This document shows, piece by piece, positions 8,198 to 17,089 of a DNA stretch of 64,000 nucleotides. The stretch is from Frigididesulfovibrio sp031551885 (GTDB lineage Bacteria > Desulfobacterota > Desulfovibrionia > Desulfovibrionales > Desulfovibrionaceae): assembly GCA_031551885.1 (NCBI GenBank), contig JAVBMX010000017.1, positions 1 to 64,000 of the forward strand, read 5' to 3'. Below the pieces are notes generated by a model. It was not told the DNA's origin. It made no database searches and saw nothing but the letters and a program-made list of their open reading frames with translations. The position numbers and the translations under genes are program-made. How positions within the stretch are numbered: the stretch's first letter is position 1; every line of letters starts with the position of its first letter.

Positions 8198-9936
8198 ACA
8201 CGCGCGCTCCTTTGTGGGAAAGACGGCCCCACCTGTGCGCCGTCATGATTATGTTCGCGTTCGCGGCCGTTCGCCTGTGGATGGCCGCGTCCGGCGGCCT
8301 CAACCTGATTCAGGACGAAGCCCAGTACTGGGATTGGTCCCGCAGGCTGCAGCTTTCCTACTACTCCAAAGGGCCGCTCATCGCCTGGCTCATCGCCGCC
8401 GGAACAAGCCTGTTCGGCGACACCGAGCTGGGGGTGCGCTTCTTTGCCGTGATCGGCAACCTCGTGGCCCAGGCCTTTCTTTACGCCCTGCCCGCCGTGA
8501 TCTTTCGCCGGCCCAAGGTGGGGCTGTACGCCCTGCTCATCGCCGCCTCCATGCCGCTGTTCATCGCCTCCGGGGTGCTCATGACCACGGACAACCCCCT
8601 GCTGGCCTGCTGGTGCGCCGCCCTGTTCTGTCTGGCCCGCATCGGCGAAGGCCGGGCCGGGGGCTTCGTCTTCGTCTGCCTGGGCGCGGCCTTCGCCCTG
8701 GGCGTGCTCGCCAAGTACACCATGCTGGCGCTTGCCCCGGCGGCCTTTGTGTTTGTTTGGGTGCTGCGCAAAAAAGACATGGCCTCGCGCGGAACGGTAC
8801 GCAAAACCCTTGTGACCGTGGCTGTCGGGTGTCTTCTCGGCCTCGTGCCCATCCTGATCTGGAACCTGCAAAACGACTTCATTTCCTTCCGCCATGTGGC
8901 CCGTCTGGCCGGGGTGGCTCCTGCCGCCGGGGAAAGCCCGCCCTGGATCCGCTTCGACCGTTTTCCGGAATACCTCGGCTCGCAGTTCGGCCTGCTCCTG
9001 CCCTGGTGGCTGTGCATCATGCTCTGGCACGGCTGGGGCATGCTGCGCCATGTGCTTGAGCACCGCGCCGGGGCCATGGACCGCCTGACTCTAGTCCGCC
9101 CGGACGCGCGCGGCCTCGCCCCCGGCAGCGGCCCCTCCTTCCGCCTGCACCTGCTGCTCTGCCTGGTTTTTTGGCCCCTGTGGCTGTTTTTCCTGTTCTG
9201 GAGCTTCCACACCCGCATCTACCCCAACTGGTCGGCCATGAGCTACGCCGCCGGGGCGCTGATCACGGCCCTGGGGGTCGAGCGCCTGCTGCGGGGCAGA
9301 ACCTCGGCCGGGCTGCCCCCGGACGACTCGGAACCCGGCCGCTTCGCCGGGTGGGGACAAAAACTTCTGCCCCTGTGGTGCCTGCTGGCTTTGGCGGTCT
9401 GCCTGAGCCTGCACGGCGAACGCTATCTGACTCGAGCCATCGCCCTGCCGGAAAAATTCAACCCTTCCGTCCGGCTCAAGGGGTGGGGCGACCTCGGCCG
9501 CGAACTCGAAGCCGTGCGCCTTTCCATGCCCAACCCGGACAAGGTGTTTTTCTTCTCCGATTCGTACGACGTGACCGCCGAACTGGCTTTTTACCTGCCC
9601 GGCAGACCCCCGGTATTTTGCGCGGACTTCGGCAGACGCCTCAGTCAGTATGACCTCTGGCCGGGCCCCAACGGCCGGACCTTGTTCGACCCGCGGCCGG
9701 GACCGGATTCCCGGCCGCCCCTGGCCGGGTACGACGCGATCTTTGTGGTGCGCAAGCCTCTGGAAGGCCCTCCCCCGCACGAGCTGGCCTCCATGTTCAC
9801 CGGCGTGGGGAAACCCGAAGCGTACCAATCCACCCATGACGACCGGCCCGGACGTGAGTTCGGCTTCGTGCGCCTGCGCGGCTTCAACGGCGTCTGGCCG
9901 CGCCCGGAAACAAGCGCCGGGCAGGGAAAGTACTGA
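8194..9936 (+). CDS. GT39-family (ArnT/PMT-like) membrane glycosyltransferase
   Basis: 580 residues with about ten membrane helices. The motif IQDEAQYWDW near residue 38-47, in the first periplasmic loop, holds the Asp-Glu pair used by GT-C enzymes to bind metal and the polyprenyl-phosphate sugar donor. Such enzymes move a sugar from undecaprenyl phosphate to lipid A or another envelope acceptor in the periplasm. The C-terminal soluble domain (after about 440) contains VFFFSDSYDVTAELAFYLPG, usual for this subfamily. The start overlaps the mltG stop, and the next gene starts at its last base, so mltG, this gene and the Cys-cluster gene form an operon. Donor and acceptor cannot be read from sequence. 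Confidence 0.85.
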   Translation: MNTRAPLWERRPHLCAVMIMFAFAAVRLWMAASGGLNLIQDEAQYWDWSRRLQLSYYSKGPLIAWLIAAGTSLFGDTELGVRFFAVIGNLVAQAFLYALPAVIFRRPKVGLYALLIAASMPLFIASGVLMTTDNPLLACWCAALFCLARIGEGRAGGFVFVCLGAAFALGVLAKYTMLALAPAAFVFVWVLRKKDMASRGTVRKTLVTVAVGCLLGLVPILIWNLQNDFISFRHVARLAGVAPAAGESPPWIRFDRFPEYLGSQFGLLLPWWLCIMLWHGWGMLRHVLEHRAGAMDRLTLVRPDARGLAPGSGPSFRLHLLLCLVFWPLWLFFLFWSFHTRIYPNWSAMSYAAGALITALGVERLLRGRTSAGLPPDDSEPGRFAGWGQKLLPLWCLLALAVCLSLHGERYLTRAIALPEKFNPSVRLKGWGDLGRELEAVRLSMPNPDKVFFFSDSYDVTAELAFYLPGRPPVFCADFGRRLSQYDLWPGPNGRTLFDPRPGPDSRPPLAGYDAIFVVRKPLEGPPPHELASMFTGVGKPEAYQSTHDDRPGREFGFVRLRGFNGVWPRPETSAGQGKY

Positions 9937-10508
9937 TGTCCGCGCGTATGCTCACCGCCGCGATCATCTGCCGCGAATGTTCCCGCGCCGACGGCGGGTG
10001 CTGTCGCAGCCCGGAGCCGGAAGCCCCCGGCTTTCCTCTTTCGCCGGCGGAAGTCGACCGGCTCGCCATCTATGCCCCTTTGGCCGACCGGCCCCCCGGC
10101 AAAGGAACGATCGAGCAAATTTCTTTGGAGCGGGCGACCATGACGTCCCCGAACAGTCCGGAATTCCTCGAGGCTTTGGAAGCCTTGCTTCCCCGTCATA
10201 AACAGGATATTGCCGCCTTGTTTCCGGCCGACGGCGTGTATCGAAAACTTCGCACCATGCCGTCCGGCGACTGTGTGTTCCGGGGGGAAGCGGGCTGCCG
10301 GCTCCCTCGAGAGGTTAGGCCCTGGTACTGCAACCTGTTTCCCATGTGGGTGCGGGGAGAGGCCGTGATGCTGATGAACCCGGATGATTGCCGACTGTGC
10401 CGAGAAGCGCGCTCGCCCGCTTCCGCCATGCGCCTGTTGGACATGACGGCCTCGGACGTGCGCCGGTTGTTCGCCGGAATACTGCGCGAATGGAACTTGA
10501 AACCCTGA
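9936..10508 (+). CDS. YkgJ-family cysteine-cluster protein
   Basis: 190 residues. Cysteines are arranged as CRECSRADGGCC near the N-terminus, then DCVFRGEAGCRLPREVRPWYC and DDCRLC, the pattern of the YkgJ (zinc/iron-chelating) family; the RPWYCNLFP stretch is typical. These proteins are thought to bind Zn or an Fe-S cluster, but no reaction is established. The start ATG overlaps the preceding stop (tgATG), so it is coupled to the GT39 gene. Confidence 0.82.
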   Translation: MSARMLTAAIICRECSRADGGCCRSPEPEAPGFPLSPAEVDRLAIYAPLADRPPGKGTIEQISLERATMTSPNSPEFLEALEALLPRHKQDIAALFPADGVYRKLRTMPSGDCVFRGEAGCRLPREVRPWYCNLFPMWVRGEAVMLMNPDDCRLCREARSPASAMRLLDMTASDVRRLFAGILREWNLKP

Positions 10509-10548
10509 ACGGCCCGGCCGTCCTTTCATACAGGTGCAGGTCGATGTT

Positions 10549-13014
10549 ATGAGTAAAAAACGATCCATTTTTTCCTATGTGCTGCTTGGGCTCACCACCC
10601 TGGGTCTCATCGGCGCGGGCTGCGCGTTCGGCCTGTATTTGTGGGCCTCCAACGGCCTGCCCAGCATCACCAAGGTTGAGGACTACCGCCCCGCCCAGGT
10701 GACCACCATCTTTGCCAGAGACGGCAGCGTGATGGGGTACCTGTTCCGGGAGAAGCGCTTCCTGGTCAACCTCGAGCAGATGGCCCCCAAGTTGAAGTGG
10801 GCCTTCCTGGCCGCCGAAGACGCGGAGTTTTACACCCACCCCGGCATCAACTACAAAGCCATCGCCCGGGCTTTTGTGGCCAACCTCAAGGCCGGGCGGA
10901 CGGTCCAGGGCGGCAGCACCATCACCCAGCAGGTGGTGAAACGCCTGGTGGTGGGCGACGAACGCTCCCTCAAACGGAAGGCCCAAGAAGCCCTGCTGGC
11001 TTTCCAGCTTGAGGATCGCCTGACCAAGGATCAGATCCTTTACATCTACCTGAACCAGATCTACCTCGGCCACAGCACCTACGGCGTGGAGGCCGCGGCC
11101 CGCGTGTATTTCGCCAAGAACGCCTCGGACCTGACCATCGCCGAATGCGCCGTGCTGGCCACGTTGCCCAAAGCGCCCTCGGACTACAACCCGTATTCGA
11201 ACCCGGAAGGCAACCGCACCCGCCAACTCTGGGTGCTCGGTCAGATGCACGAAAAAGGGTTCATCACCGATGCCGAGTATCAAGAAGCCAAGGCCCAGCC
11301 CATGGTCTTCAAAAGCATGCCCGATCCTTCATGGACTGTGGGTTCCTGGTATCTGGAAGAGGTTCGCCGGCAGTTGCTCACCTTGCTGTCCGAAAGCAGC
11401 GTGACCGAAAAGGGCATCGCCCTCGACGTTTACGGCGAAGACGCTCTCTACACGGCCGGCCTGAACATCTACACGGCCATGGAGCCGGAGCACCAACGCG
11501 CGGCCGAGCGGGCCCTGCGGGCCGGCCTGCACGACGCCTGCCGCCGCCGGGGTTGGCGCGGGTCGCTGCAAAATCTTCCTCCCGGCGATTTTGAAAAGTT
11601 CCTCCAGTCCGCTCCCTTCGAACCCACCCTGTTCGACAACGCGGGCTGGGTCAAAGGCTTGGTGGTCAAAGTGGAGAAGTCCGGCGCCGACGTGCGCCTG
11701 GGCACGGAATACACCGGCCGGATCGCCGTTTCCGAACTCGGCTGGGCCCGCACGCCCAATACGAACATCTCGCCCGAAGCGGCGGGCCGGGTTTCAGATG
11801 CGACCAAGGTTCTCACCGTCGGCGACGTGATTTGGGTCTCCGCCGTGGGCGCTCAGGGGACGAAAAACCCCGTGTCCGCCCCGGCCGACACGAGCTCCAA
11901 GCATCCCGTGCCGCCGTATGATGCCGCCAAGGTCACCAAAGAATCCCCCATCCCCCTGACCCTGGAGCAGTGGCCGGATCTGCAGGGCGCGATGGCTTCC
12001 ATCGACGTCAAAGACGGCGACGTGGTGGCCCTGGCCGGCGGCTACAGTTTCTCGCCCGACAGCCAGTTCAACCGGGCCACCCAGGCCCGCCGGCAGCCGG
12101 GTTCGTCCTTCAAACCCATTGTCTACTCGGCCGCCCTGGATCAAGGGTTCACGGCGGGCAGCATCCTGCTCGACTCGCCCTTTGTGCTTCCGGCATCGCC
12201 CGGCGGCAAAATGTGGACCCCCGGCAACTTTGACGGCAAATTCCTGGGGCCGATTCTGCTCAGCCAAGCCCTCGCCAAGTCGCGCAACGTGTGTACGGTG
12301 CGCGTGGCCCAAGCGGTCGGCATGGACGCGATCATCCGACGGGCGCACGACCTCGGCATCCAGGGCGATATTCCGCCCGTGCTCTCCGTAAGCCTGGGAA
12401 GCTACGAGGTCACGCCCCTTTCCATCGCTTCGGCTTATACGGCCTTTGCCGACGGCGGCATTGCCGTCACCCCCCGGATCATCACCGAAGTGCGCAACGC
12501 CTGGAACGATCCCATCGTCCCCGTGGTGCCCGTGCGCCGCGAGGTGCTTACGCCGCAAAACGCCTACATCATGGCCACGCTGCTCAAAGGCGTGGTCACT
12601 TCGGGCACGGCAGCCAAAGCCAACGTGCTCGGCCGGCCCACGGCCGGAAAAACCGGCACATCCAACGACGAGCGCGACGCCTGGTTCATCGGCTTCTCTC
12701 CCTACCTGGTGACCAGCACCTACATCGGTTACGACAACAACACCCCCATGGGCAAAATGGAAACCGGCGGCCGCGCCGCTCTGCCGGTGTTCATCGCCTA
12801 CCGTCAGGCCATCGACCACCTGTACCCGCCCGACGACTTCGCCAAGCCCGAAGGCGTGAACTTCATCTCCATCGATCCCAATACCGGCTACCCCGGACCG
12901 GGAGTGTCCCTGCCCTTCGCCGCCGGTACCGAACCCGGTGTGGGCAGCCACGATCCCACGATCGGTGACCCGGACGTCCAAACCGGTGAAGATATCATGA
13001 AGGATCTTTTTTAG
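10549..13014 (+). CDS. mrcA: Class A penicillin-binding protein 1A
   Basis: 821 residues: one membrane helix at about 7-31, a GT51 glycosyltransferase domain with EDAEFYTHPG (catalytic Glu) and GGSTITQQVVK, an OB-like insert around 390-470, and a transpeptidase domain with nucleophile SSFK near 518, SRN near 577 and KTGTSND near 700. It polymerises lipid II and crosslinks peptides in the periplasm. ATG at 10549 is chosen; an in-frame GTG at 10534 is possible. The C-terminal tail after about 770 is Pro/Gly-rich. A GC-rich stem and a very long palindrome follow the gene. Confidence 0.95.
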   Translation: MSKKRSIFSYVLLGLTTLGLIGAGCAFGLYLWASNGLPSITKVEDYRPAQVTTIFARDGSVMGYLFREKRFLVNLEQMAPKLKWAFLAAEDAEFYTHPGINYKAIARAFVANLKAGRTVQGGSTITQQVVKRLVVGDERSLKRKAQEALLAFQLEDRLTKDQILYIYLNQIYLGHSTYGVEAAARVYFAKNASDLTIAECAVLATLPKAPSDYNPYSNPEGNRTRQLWVLGQMHEKGFITDAEYQEAKAQPMVFKSMPDPSWTVGSWYLEEVRRQLLTLLSESSVTEKGIALDVYGEDALYTAGLNIYTAMEPEHQRAAERALRAGLHDACRRRGWRGSLQNLPPGDFEKFLQSAPFEPTLFDNAGWVKGLVVKVEKSGADVRLGTEYTGRIAVSELGWARTPNTNISPEAAGRVSDATKVLTVGDVIWVSAVGAQGTKNPVSAPADTSSKHPVPPYDAAKVTKESPIPLTLEQWPDLQGAMASIDVKDGDVVALAGGYSFSPDSQFNRATQARRQPGSSFKPIVYSAALDQGFTAGSILLDSPFVLPASPGGKMWTPGNFDGKFLGPILLSQALAKSRNVCTVRVAQAVGMDAIIRRAHDLGIQGDIPPVLSVSLGSYEVTPLSIASAYTAFADGGIAVTPRIITEVRNAWNDPIVPVVPVRREVLTPQNAYIMATLLKGVVTSGTAAKANVLGRPTAGKTGTSNDERDAWFIGFSPYLVTSTYIGYDNNTPMGKMETGGRAALPVFIAYRQAIDHLYPPDDFAKPEGVNFISIDPNTGYPGPGVSLPFAAGTEPGVGSHDPTIGDPDVQTGEDIMKDLF

Positions 13015-13052
13015 TCAGGTCACTTTTCATTTGCCTTGGGGCTCTGCCCAAA

Positions 13053-13079
13053 CCCCGGCAGGGAAGATTCCTGCCGGGG
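13053..13079 (+). terminator. GC-rich hairpin after PBP1A
   Basis: 10-bp stem (13053-13062 with 13070-13079). The surrounding ggggctctgccc..aaccccggcagg resembles the start of the family-2 intergenic element at 24961. Confidence 0.5.
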
Positions 13080-13096
13080 ATAAACCGCTCCATTCC

Positions 13097-13152
13097 CGAA
13101 TACACAAAACGAAAGCCTCCGAATATTCGGAGGCTTTCGTTTTGTGTATTCG
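13097..13152. terminator. Perfect 56-bp palindrome between convergent genes
   Basis: Two 28-base arms, exactly complementary, meet at 13124/13125 (central gaatattc). It lies between the ends of PBP1A (+) and the YcxB-like gene (-), so it probably acts as a bidirectional terminator; the internal aaaacg/cgtttt provides T-rich segments on both strands. Confidence 0.75.
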
Positions 13153-13198
13153 CACCGTTCTTCATAAACCGGGCATAGCCGCCGTCCCTGGCGGCCGC

Positions 13199-13720
13199 CT
13201 ACTTCTTGTGCGCCAGCGGATCCGTCAGTCCCCGGAACGCATCCATGGCTTCTTCCGGGAATGCGTCTTTGGGCCAGAACACGTGCCGGACGCCGTCGGT
13301 GAGAATGAAGAAATCCCCCACCTCGCGCCGGCTGTGGAAGTATTCCCACAGAATCCGGGACTCGAACAGGGCGCAGGAAATATGAATGCCCCGCGCATCG
13401 AAGCTGTACAGCGCGGGTATGCCCAAAACCTTCTTCCGGCGCGATCTGAGGTAGAGAATGCCCGGCAACGTGCCCACCAGCAGGAAGATGATTCCCCACC
13501 ACCAGGTCGCGTGGTACGAGGCCACCAGTTGAAACATGGCCCAGGTATACTCCGGCATGGCCGCAATCACGCTGCACAGCCACAAAACAACGCACCACAG
13601 GACCAATATGCCGGTCATGGGCGCGCCCAACCACAGGCACAACCGGAACAGCGTCCGGCGATCCAGCGTGTACACGGCGGAATAGAGAGGAACAAGAGGA
13701 GAAGGAGAACCGACAGGCAT
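13199..13720 (-). CDS. YcxB-like membrane protein
   Basis: 173 residues with two membrane helices (about 38-62 and 77-97) followed by a C-terminal soluble domain: YSFDARGIHI, then W-Y-F and FFILTDGVRHVFWPKDAFPE. This order matches the YcxB family (two helices plus PH-like domain), whose function is unknown. Start at the ATG at 13720, preceded by aggatgcgt; a longer reading upstream lacks coding character. The gene is convergent with PBP1A. Confidence 0.6.
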   Translation of the reverse strand: MPVGSPSPLVPLYSAVYTLDRRTLFRLCLWLGAPMTGILVLWCVVLWLCSVIAAMPEYTWAMFQLVASYHATWWWGIIFLLVGTLPGILYLRSRRKKVLGIPALYSFDARGIHISCALFESRILWEYFHSRREVGDFFILTDGVRHVFWPKDAFPEEAMDAFRGLTDPLAHKK

Positions 13721-14024
13721 ACGCATCCTAGCGAAGTCGGCACAGACGTGCCGGCCTTCGGCGCGGGAGGGCGATTGGGTGGAATTGCGACGGCCGGCTC
13801 GGCGACGCCGTCCCCCCGGTACGAAATACGTCGTGTCGAACGGCCGACGACCCTGCGGGGGGGCGCGCCTGTGAACTTTTTCAACGCTCACAGGCGCGGC
13901 GAACACCCATTGTACGATCTTCAGCGATATGGAGGCAGAGGCGGTTGTTGCATGACGCCGCACTCATGCCCGTTGAGCGATGAACCTGTGCCCGGGGAGT
14001 GCTCCGCACTCACCTGCCGCAGGC

Positions 14025-15110
14025 TCACTTGAAGCGTTTGACCTTGCGCAGCCAGCCTTCCGGCGCGGGAACCCGGCCGGTCTGGATGTCGGAATAGAGA
14101 GAATACAACTCGCGGGAATACTTGCCGATCTCCCCGTCGCCGATCACACATTCCGTGCCGTCTTCCAGCAGGTAACGGCCCACGGGGCTGACCACGGCGG
14201 CGGTGCCGAAGCCCCCGGCCTCGACAATCCGCCCGGCCTTGATGTCGGCCAGGAACGTATCCAGGGGAATCTGCTCGGTCCGGGCTTTGATCTTTCCGGC
14301 CTTGCCCAACTCCAGCACCGAAAGCGAGGTGATCGAGCGCAGAATGGAGTCCGAGAACTCGGGAATGATGAAAGTGCCGTCGCTGAGCACATGATAGTGG
14401 TTCATGGCCCCGGCTTCTTCAATGTAGGTGTTGGAGGCATCCAGGTAGAGCACCTGTGAGGCTCCTTCTTTATAGGCGGCTTCGGCGGCGCGCAGCGAGG
14501 CGGCGTAGTTGCCCCCGGCCTTGGCCGAACCCGTGCCGCCGGAAACGGCCCGGTGGAATTTTTTGGAGATGAGCAGACGGATGGCCTTGGAAAAACCGCC
14601 GCTGTAATACGGTCCGCTCGGCGACAGCATGATGCAGAAGATGTAGTTTGCGCTCGGCTTCACGCCCAGGGCGTCCTGGGAAGCAAACATAAAGGGCCGG
14701 ATATACATGGAGGACTCAGGCGCCAGGGGACACCAATCCCGCTCCACATCAAGGAGTCGATCCAGGGCGTCCAACTGCACTTCCGCCGGGATTTGCGGCA
14801 TGCACAAAATGTCGGCCGAGTGGTTCAGACGCTCGGCGTTCTTGTCCGGCCGAAAAATGTAGAGTTCGCCATCGGCGTGGCGGAAGGCTTTGATGCCTTC
14901 GAACAGCGTCTGGCCGTAGTGCAGGCACATGGCTCCGGGCATCAACTCAATGGGGCCGTAGGGAACGATTCGCGGGTCCCGCCATTCGCCGTCGGCGTAG
15001 TCCATAAGAAACATATGGTTGGTGCGCAGCACCCCGAAAGCGGGCGGGGTATCCGCCGGGGGCGGGCTTTTGCGCTGGGCCTGGGGCAGAAGATCGTAGC
15101 GAACGTTCAT
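14025..15110 (-). CDS. ilvE: Branched-chain amino acid aminotransferase
   Basis: 361 residues, fold-type IV PLP enzyme. It transfers the amino group between glutamate and the 2-oxo acids of Leu, Ile and Val. Visible: MCLHYGQTLFEGIKAFR near 65, the Lys-bearing GTGSAKAGGNYAASL (PLP lysine), and the phosphate-binding FGTAAVVSPV near the C-terminus, typical of the longer eukaryote/actinobacterial-type BCAT subgroup. ATG at 15110 follows ggagctttt. It is a single gene here; acetolactate synthase genes of the same pathway lie 5 kb away at 19.7 kb. Confidence 0.92.
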   Translation of the reverse strand: MNVRYDLLPQAQRKSPPPADTPPAFGVLRTNHMFLMDYADGEWRDPRIVPYGPIELMPGAMCLHYGQTLFEGIKAFRHADGELYIFRPDKNAERLNHSADILCMPQIPAEVQLDALDRLLDVERDWCPLAPESSMYIRPFMFASQDALGVKPSANYIFCIMLSPSGPYYSGGFSKAIRLLISKKFHRAVSGGTGSAKAGGNYAASLRAAEAAYKEGASQVLYLDASNTYIEEAGAMNHYHVLSDGTFIIPEFSDSILRSITSLSVLELGKAGKIKARTEQIPLDTFLADIKAGRIVEAGGFGTAAVVSPVGRYLLEDGTECVIGDGEIGKYSRELYSLYSDIQTGRVPAPEGWLRKVKRFK

Positions 15111-15292
15111 AAAAGCTCCGACTGCTGTTCGTGGCAAGAAAATGAAGAGAAAAAGTGCTCCATTTGCATACTGTTGTCAATACGGAACAGGCGGTGTATG
15201 GAACGTGCGCCGGGAATCTCCATGCGCGCCGACCGGTCACAAAGGAAATTTCCGCGACGCCCCAAAAGATGCCCGTTCACGCAGGATCACCC

Positions 15293-16324
15293 ATGAAACC
15301 CACCCCGCCCGCCGATCATATGCTTGCCGTCCGTTTCGGACACCTCGGCGACGTGGTGTTGACCACCGGCCCCCTGCGCCTGTTCCATGAAGACCTCGGC
15401 CTGCAGCTCACCGTGCTGACCAAGCCCGCTTGGGCTCCGATTTTTGCCGGCAACCCACACGTTGAGGCGGTTGTTCCCTTTGACCCTTCCGGCCTTTCCA
15501 CCGGCGACCTGACGGCCCGGTTTCGGGAACTGGCCAAGGAATTCCACGGGCACGGCCTGCTCGACCTGCACGGCATCCCCCGTACCCGCCTGCTGACCGC
15601 GCTGTGGAAAGGCCCTGTCGTGCGTTATCCGAAATTTTCTCTGGAACGCAGGCTTTTTCTGGCCTCGGGTGGTCGGCTGTTCCGCGAGGTTCTCTGCCGC
15701 CATAATGTGCCGCAACGCTATGCCATGGCTTTATACGGCAAGCGTGATGTTCCCGCCCAAAGCCTGCTCCGGCCGGAGATTCATCTGACCGAAGCCGAAC
15801 TGCGCGAAGCCGACGGCTTCCTGGCCGCGACGTTCGGCCGAGCGGACATCCGCCCTGTGGCCCTGCACCCGTTCGCGGCCCACGCTTTGAAAACCAAGCC
15901 AGCCTCTTTCTGGACGGAAACGGCCGCGCTCCTGGAAGCCCAAGACATTCCCCCCCTGATTATGGGCGTGGGAACGCCTCTGCTCCCGGATCGGCCCTGG
16001 GATTACACCAACCGTACCACCCTGCGCCAGACCTGCGCCCTGCTGGCCCGTTGCCGGGCCTTGGTCACGGGCGACTCCGGCCCCATGCATCTGGCCACGG
16101 CCGTGGGGACGCCGGTTGTTGCCCTGTTCGGCCCCACAACCAGGGAATGGGGATTCTACCCGTGCGGCCCGCGCGATCTGGTCATCGAACGCGCCCTGGC
16201 CTGCCGGCCCTGCTCGCTGCACGGCGGTTTTCACTGCGCCAAAGGCGGCGGCTGTCTCGACGTTTCTCCTGCCCGGATGGTTGAGCTCCTTTCCGACTTC
16301 CCCCACGGAGATCACGATGCCTGA
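15293..16324 (+). CDS. Glycosyltransferase family 9 (heptosyltransferase-like)
   Basis: 343 residues. N-terminal MLAVRFGHLGDVVLTTGPLR is the GT9 signature, and the C-terminal donor-site block reads GDSGPMHLATAVGTPVVALFGPT. GT9 enzymes add heptose from ADP-heptose to the LPS inner core on the cytoplasmic face. Four cysteines near the end (ACRPCSL, HCAKGGGC) match the C-terminal Cys motif of many ADP-heptose:LPS transferases. Start ATG at 15293 has a modest caggat ribosome site; ATG at 15270 is an alternative. The stop overlaps the next gene. Confidence 0.88.
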   Translation: MKPTPPADHMLAVRFGHLGDVVLTTGPLRLFHEDLGLQLTVLTKPAWAPIFAGNPHVEAVVPFDPSGLSTGDLTARFRELAKEFHGHGLLDLHGIPRTRLLTALWKGPVVRYPKFSLERRLFLASGGRLFREVLCRHNVPQRYAMALYGKRDVPAQSLLRPEIHLTEAELREADGFLAATFGRADIRPVALHPFAAHALKTKPASFWTETAALLEAQDIPPLIMGVGTPLLPDRPWDYTNRTTLRQTCALLARCRALVTGDSGPMHLATAVGTPVVALFGPTTREWGFYPCGPRDLVIERALACRPCSLHGGFHCAKGGGCLDVSPARMVELLSDFPHGDHDA

Positions 16325-16772
16325 ACAGGATCTTCCCCCCCTCGAGCCGGCGGAACCGACCGGCGACGAAGTTCTTCTCAATCTGATTCTGGAAGCCGCC
16401 GTCCGGGTCGATACGCCGGCCTCCGGCCTGCGGGCCGCCGCCGCGATTCTTTGCGCCCGCCCCACCCGCCCGACCGGGCCGCCCGACGCGGAGGATGAAG
16501 CGCGGGCCGAGCGGATCCGAACCCTGCTGCGGGAAGGCGACGCCGAACAACCCGACCTGCCGGAGCCGGAGTCGTGCGGTCGCGGCGAAACCTGGATCAC
16601 CCTGGAAAGCTCCCTTGGAGACCCGTCCGACTTCCGCCGTTCCCGCCCCGAAGATGCCGCCAAGCGCGGGCTCGCGCGGATCATGCCCCGCCGCCGTGGG
16701 CTGCTTCTTTTGGTAATCCTGAGCGGTGTGGCCGCCTATGTCGCCAACACCAAAGGCTGTTCTTTCTTTTAG
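16317..16772 (+). CDS. Tail-anchored protein of unknown function
   Basis: 151 residues. The N-terminal 120 residues are acidic and low in complexity (Pro, Glu, Ala), and a single hydrophobic helix (GLLLLVILSGVAAYVANT) sits at about 125-142 after an Arg-rich stretch, giving an N-in topology. No family recognised. It overlaps the GT9 gene by eight bases and so is translationally coupled with it; a helper role in LPS core assembly is possible but unproven. Confidence 0.6.
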   Translation: MPEQDLPPLEPAEPTGDEVLLNLILEAAVRVDTPASGLRAAAAILCARPTRPTGPPDAEDEARAERIRTLLREGDAEQPDLPEPESCGRGETWITLESSLGDPSDFRRSRPEDAAKRGLARIMPRRRGLLLLVILSGVAAYVANTKGCSFF

Positions 16773-16812
16773 TTGCGATATGGGGGCGGTCCACCCCCTC
16801 ATACTCCCCCGC

Positions 16813-16994
16813 AAGGGGATTGAATCCCCTTGACCCCCAATGTGGAAAACCCCGCGATGTGCGGGGTTTTCCACATCGGACACAAAAATTCCGTCAAGGG
16901 ATGCCCCGAATATTCAAAAACGGGTTCGGCCACGCCTCCCATAAGCGAAGACCCCGCGCATCGCGGGGTCTTCGCTTATCGAGGGGGTCTGGGG
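16813..16994 (+). repeat. Family-2 intergenic element with two hairpins, copy 1
   Basis: Left module aaggggattgaatcccctt then gaccccc; right module gagggggtctgggg. Between them are two strong hairpins: 16840-16876 (arms of 16) and 16941-16979 (18-bp perfect stem, loop cat). Both hairpins carry a ccccgcg/cgcgggg-type core but different flanks. Lies between convergent genes and probably terminates both. Confidence 0.7.
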
Positions 16995-17089
16995 TGCCGC
17001 CCGCGACGAGGTAAGGCGACCTCATCGCATAGTGGGAGCATGAGTGTCTGGCTGACCTTGGCAGCCCTGGCTCATTTCCCCCGGAAAAA

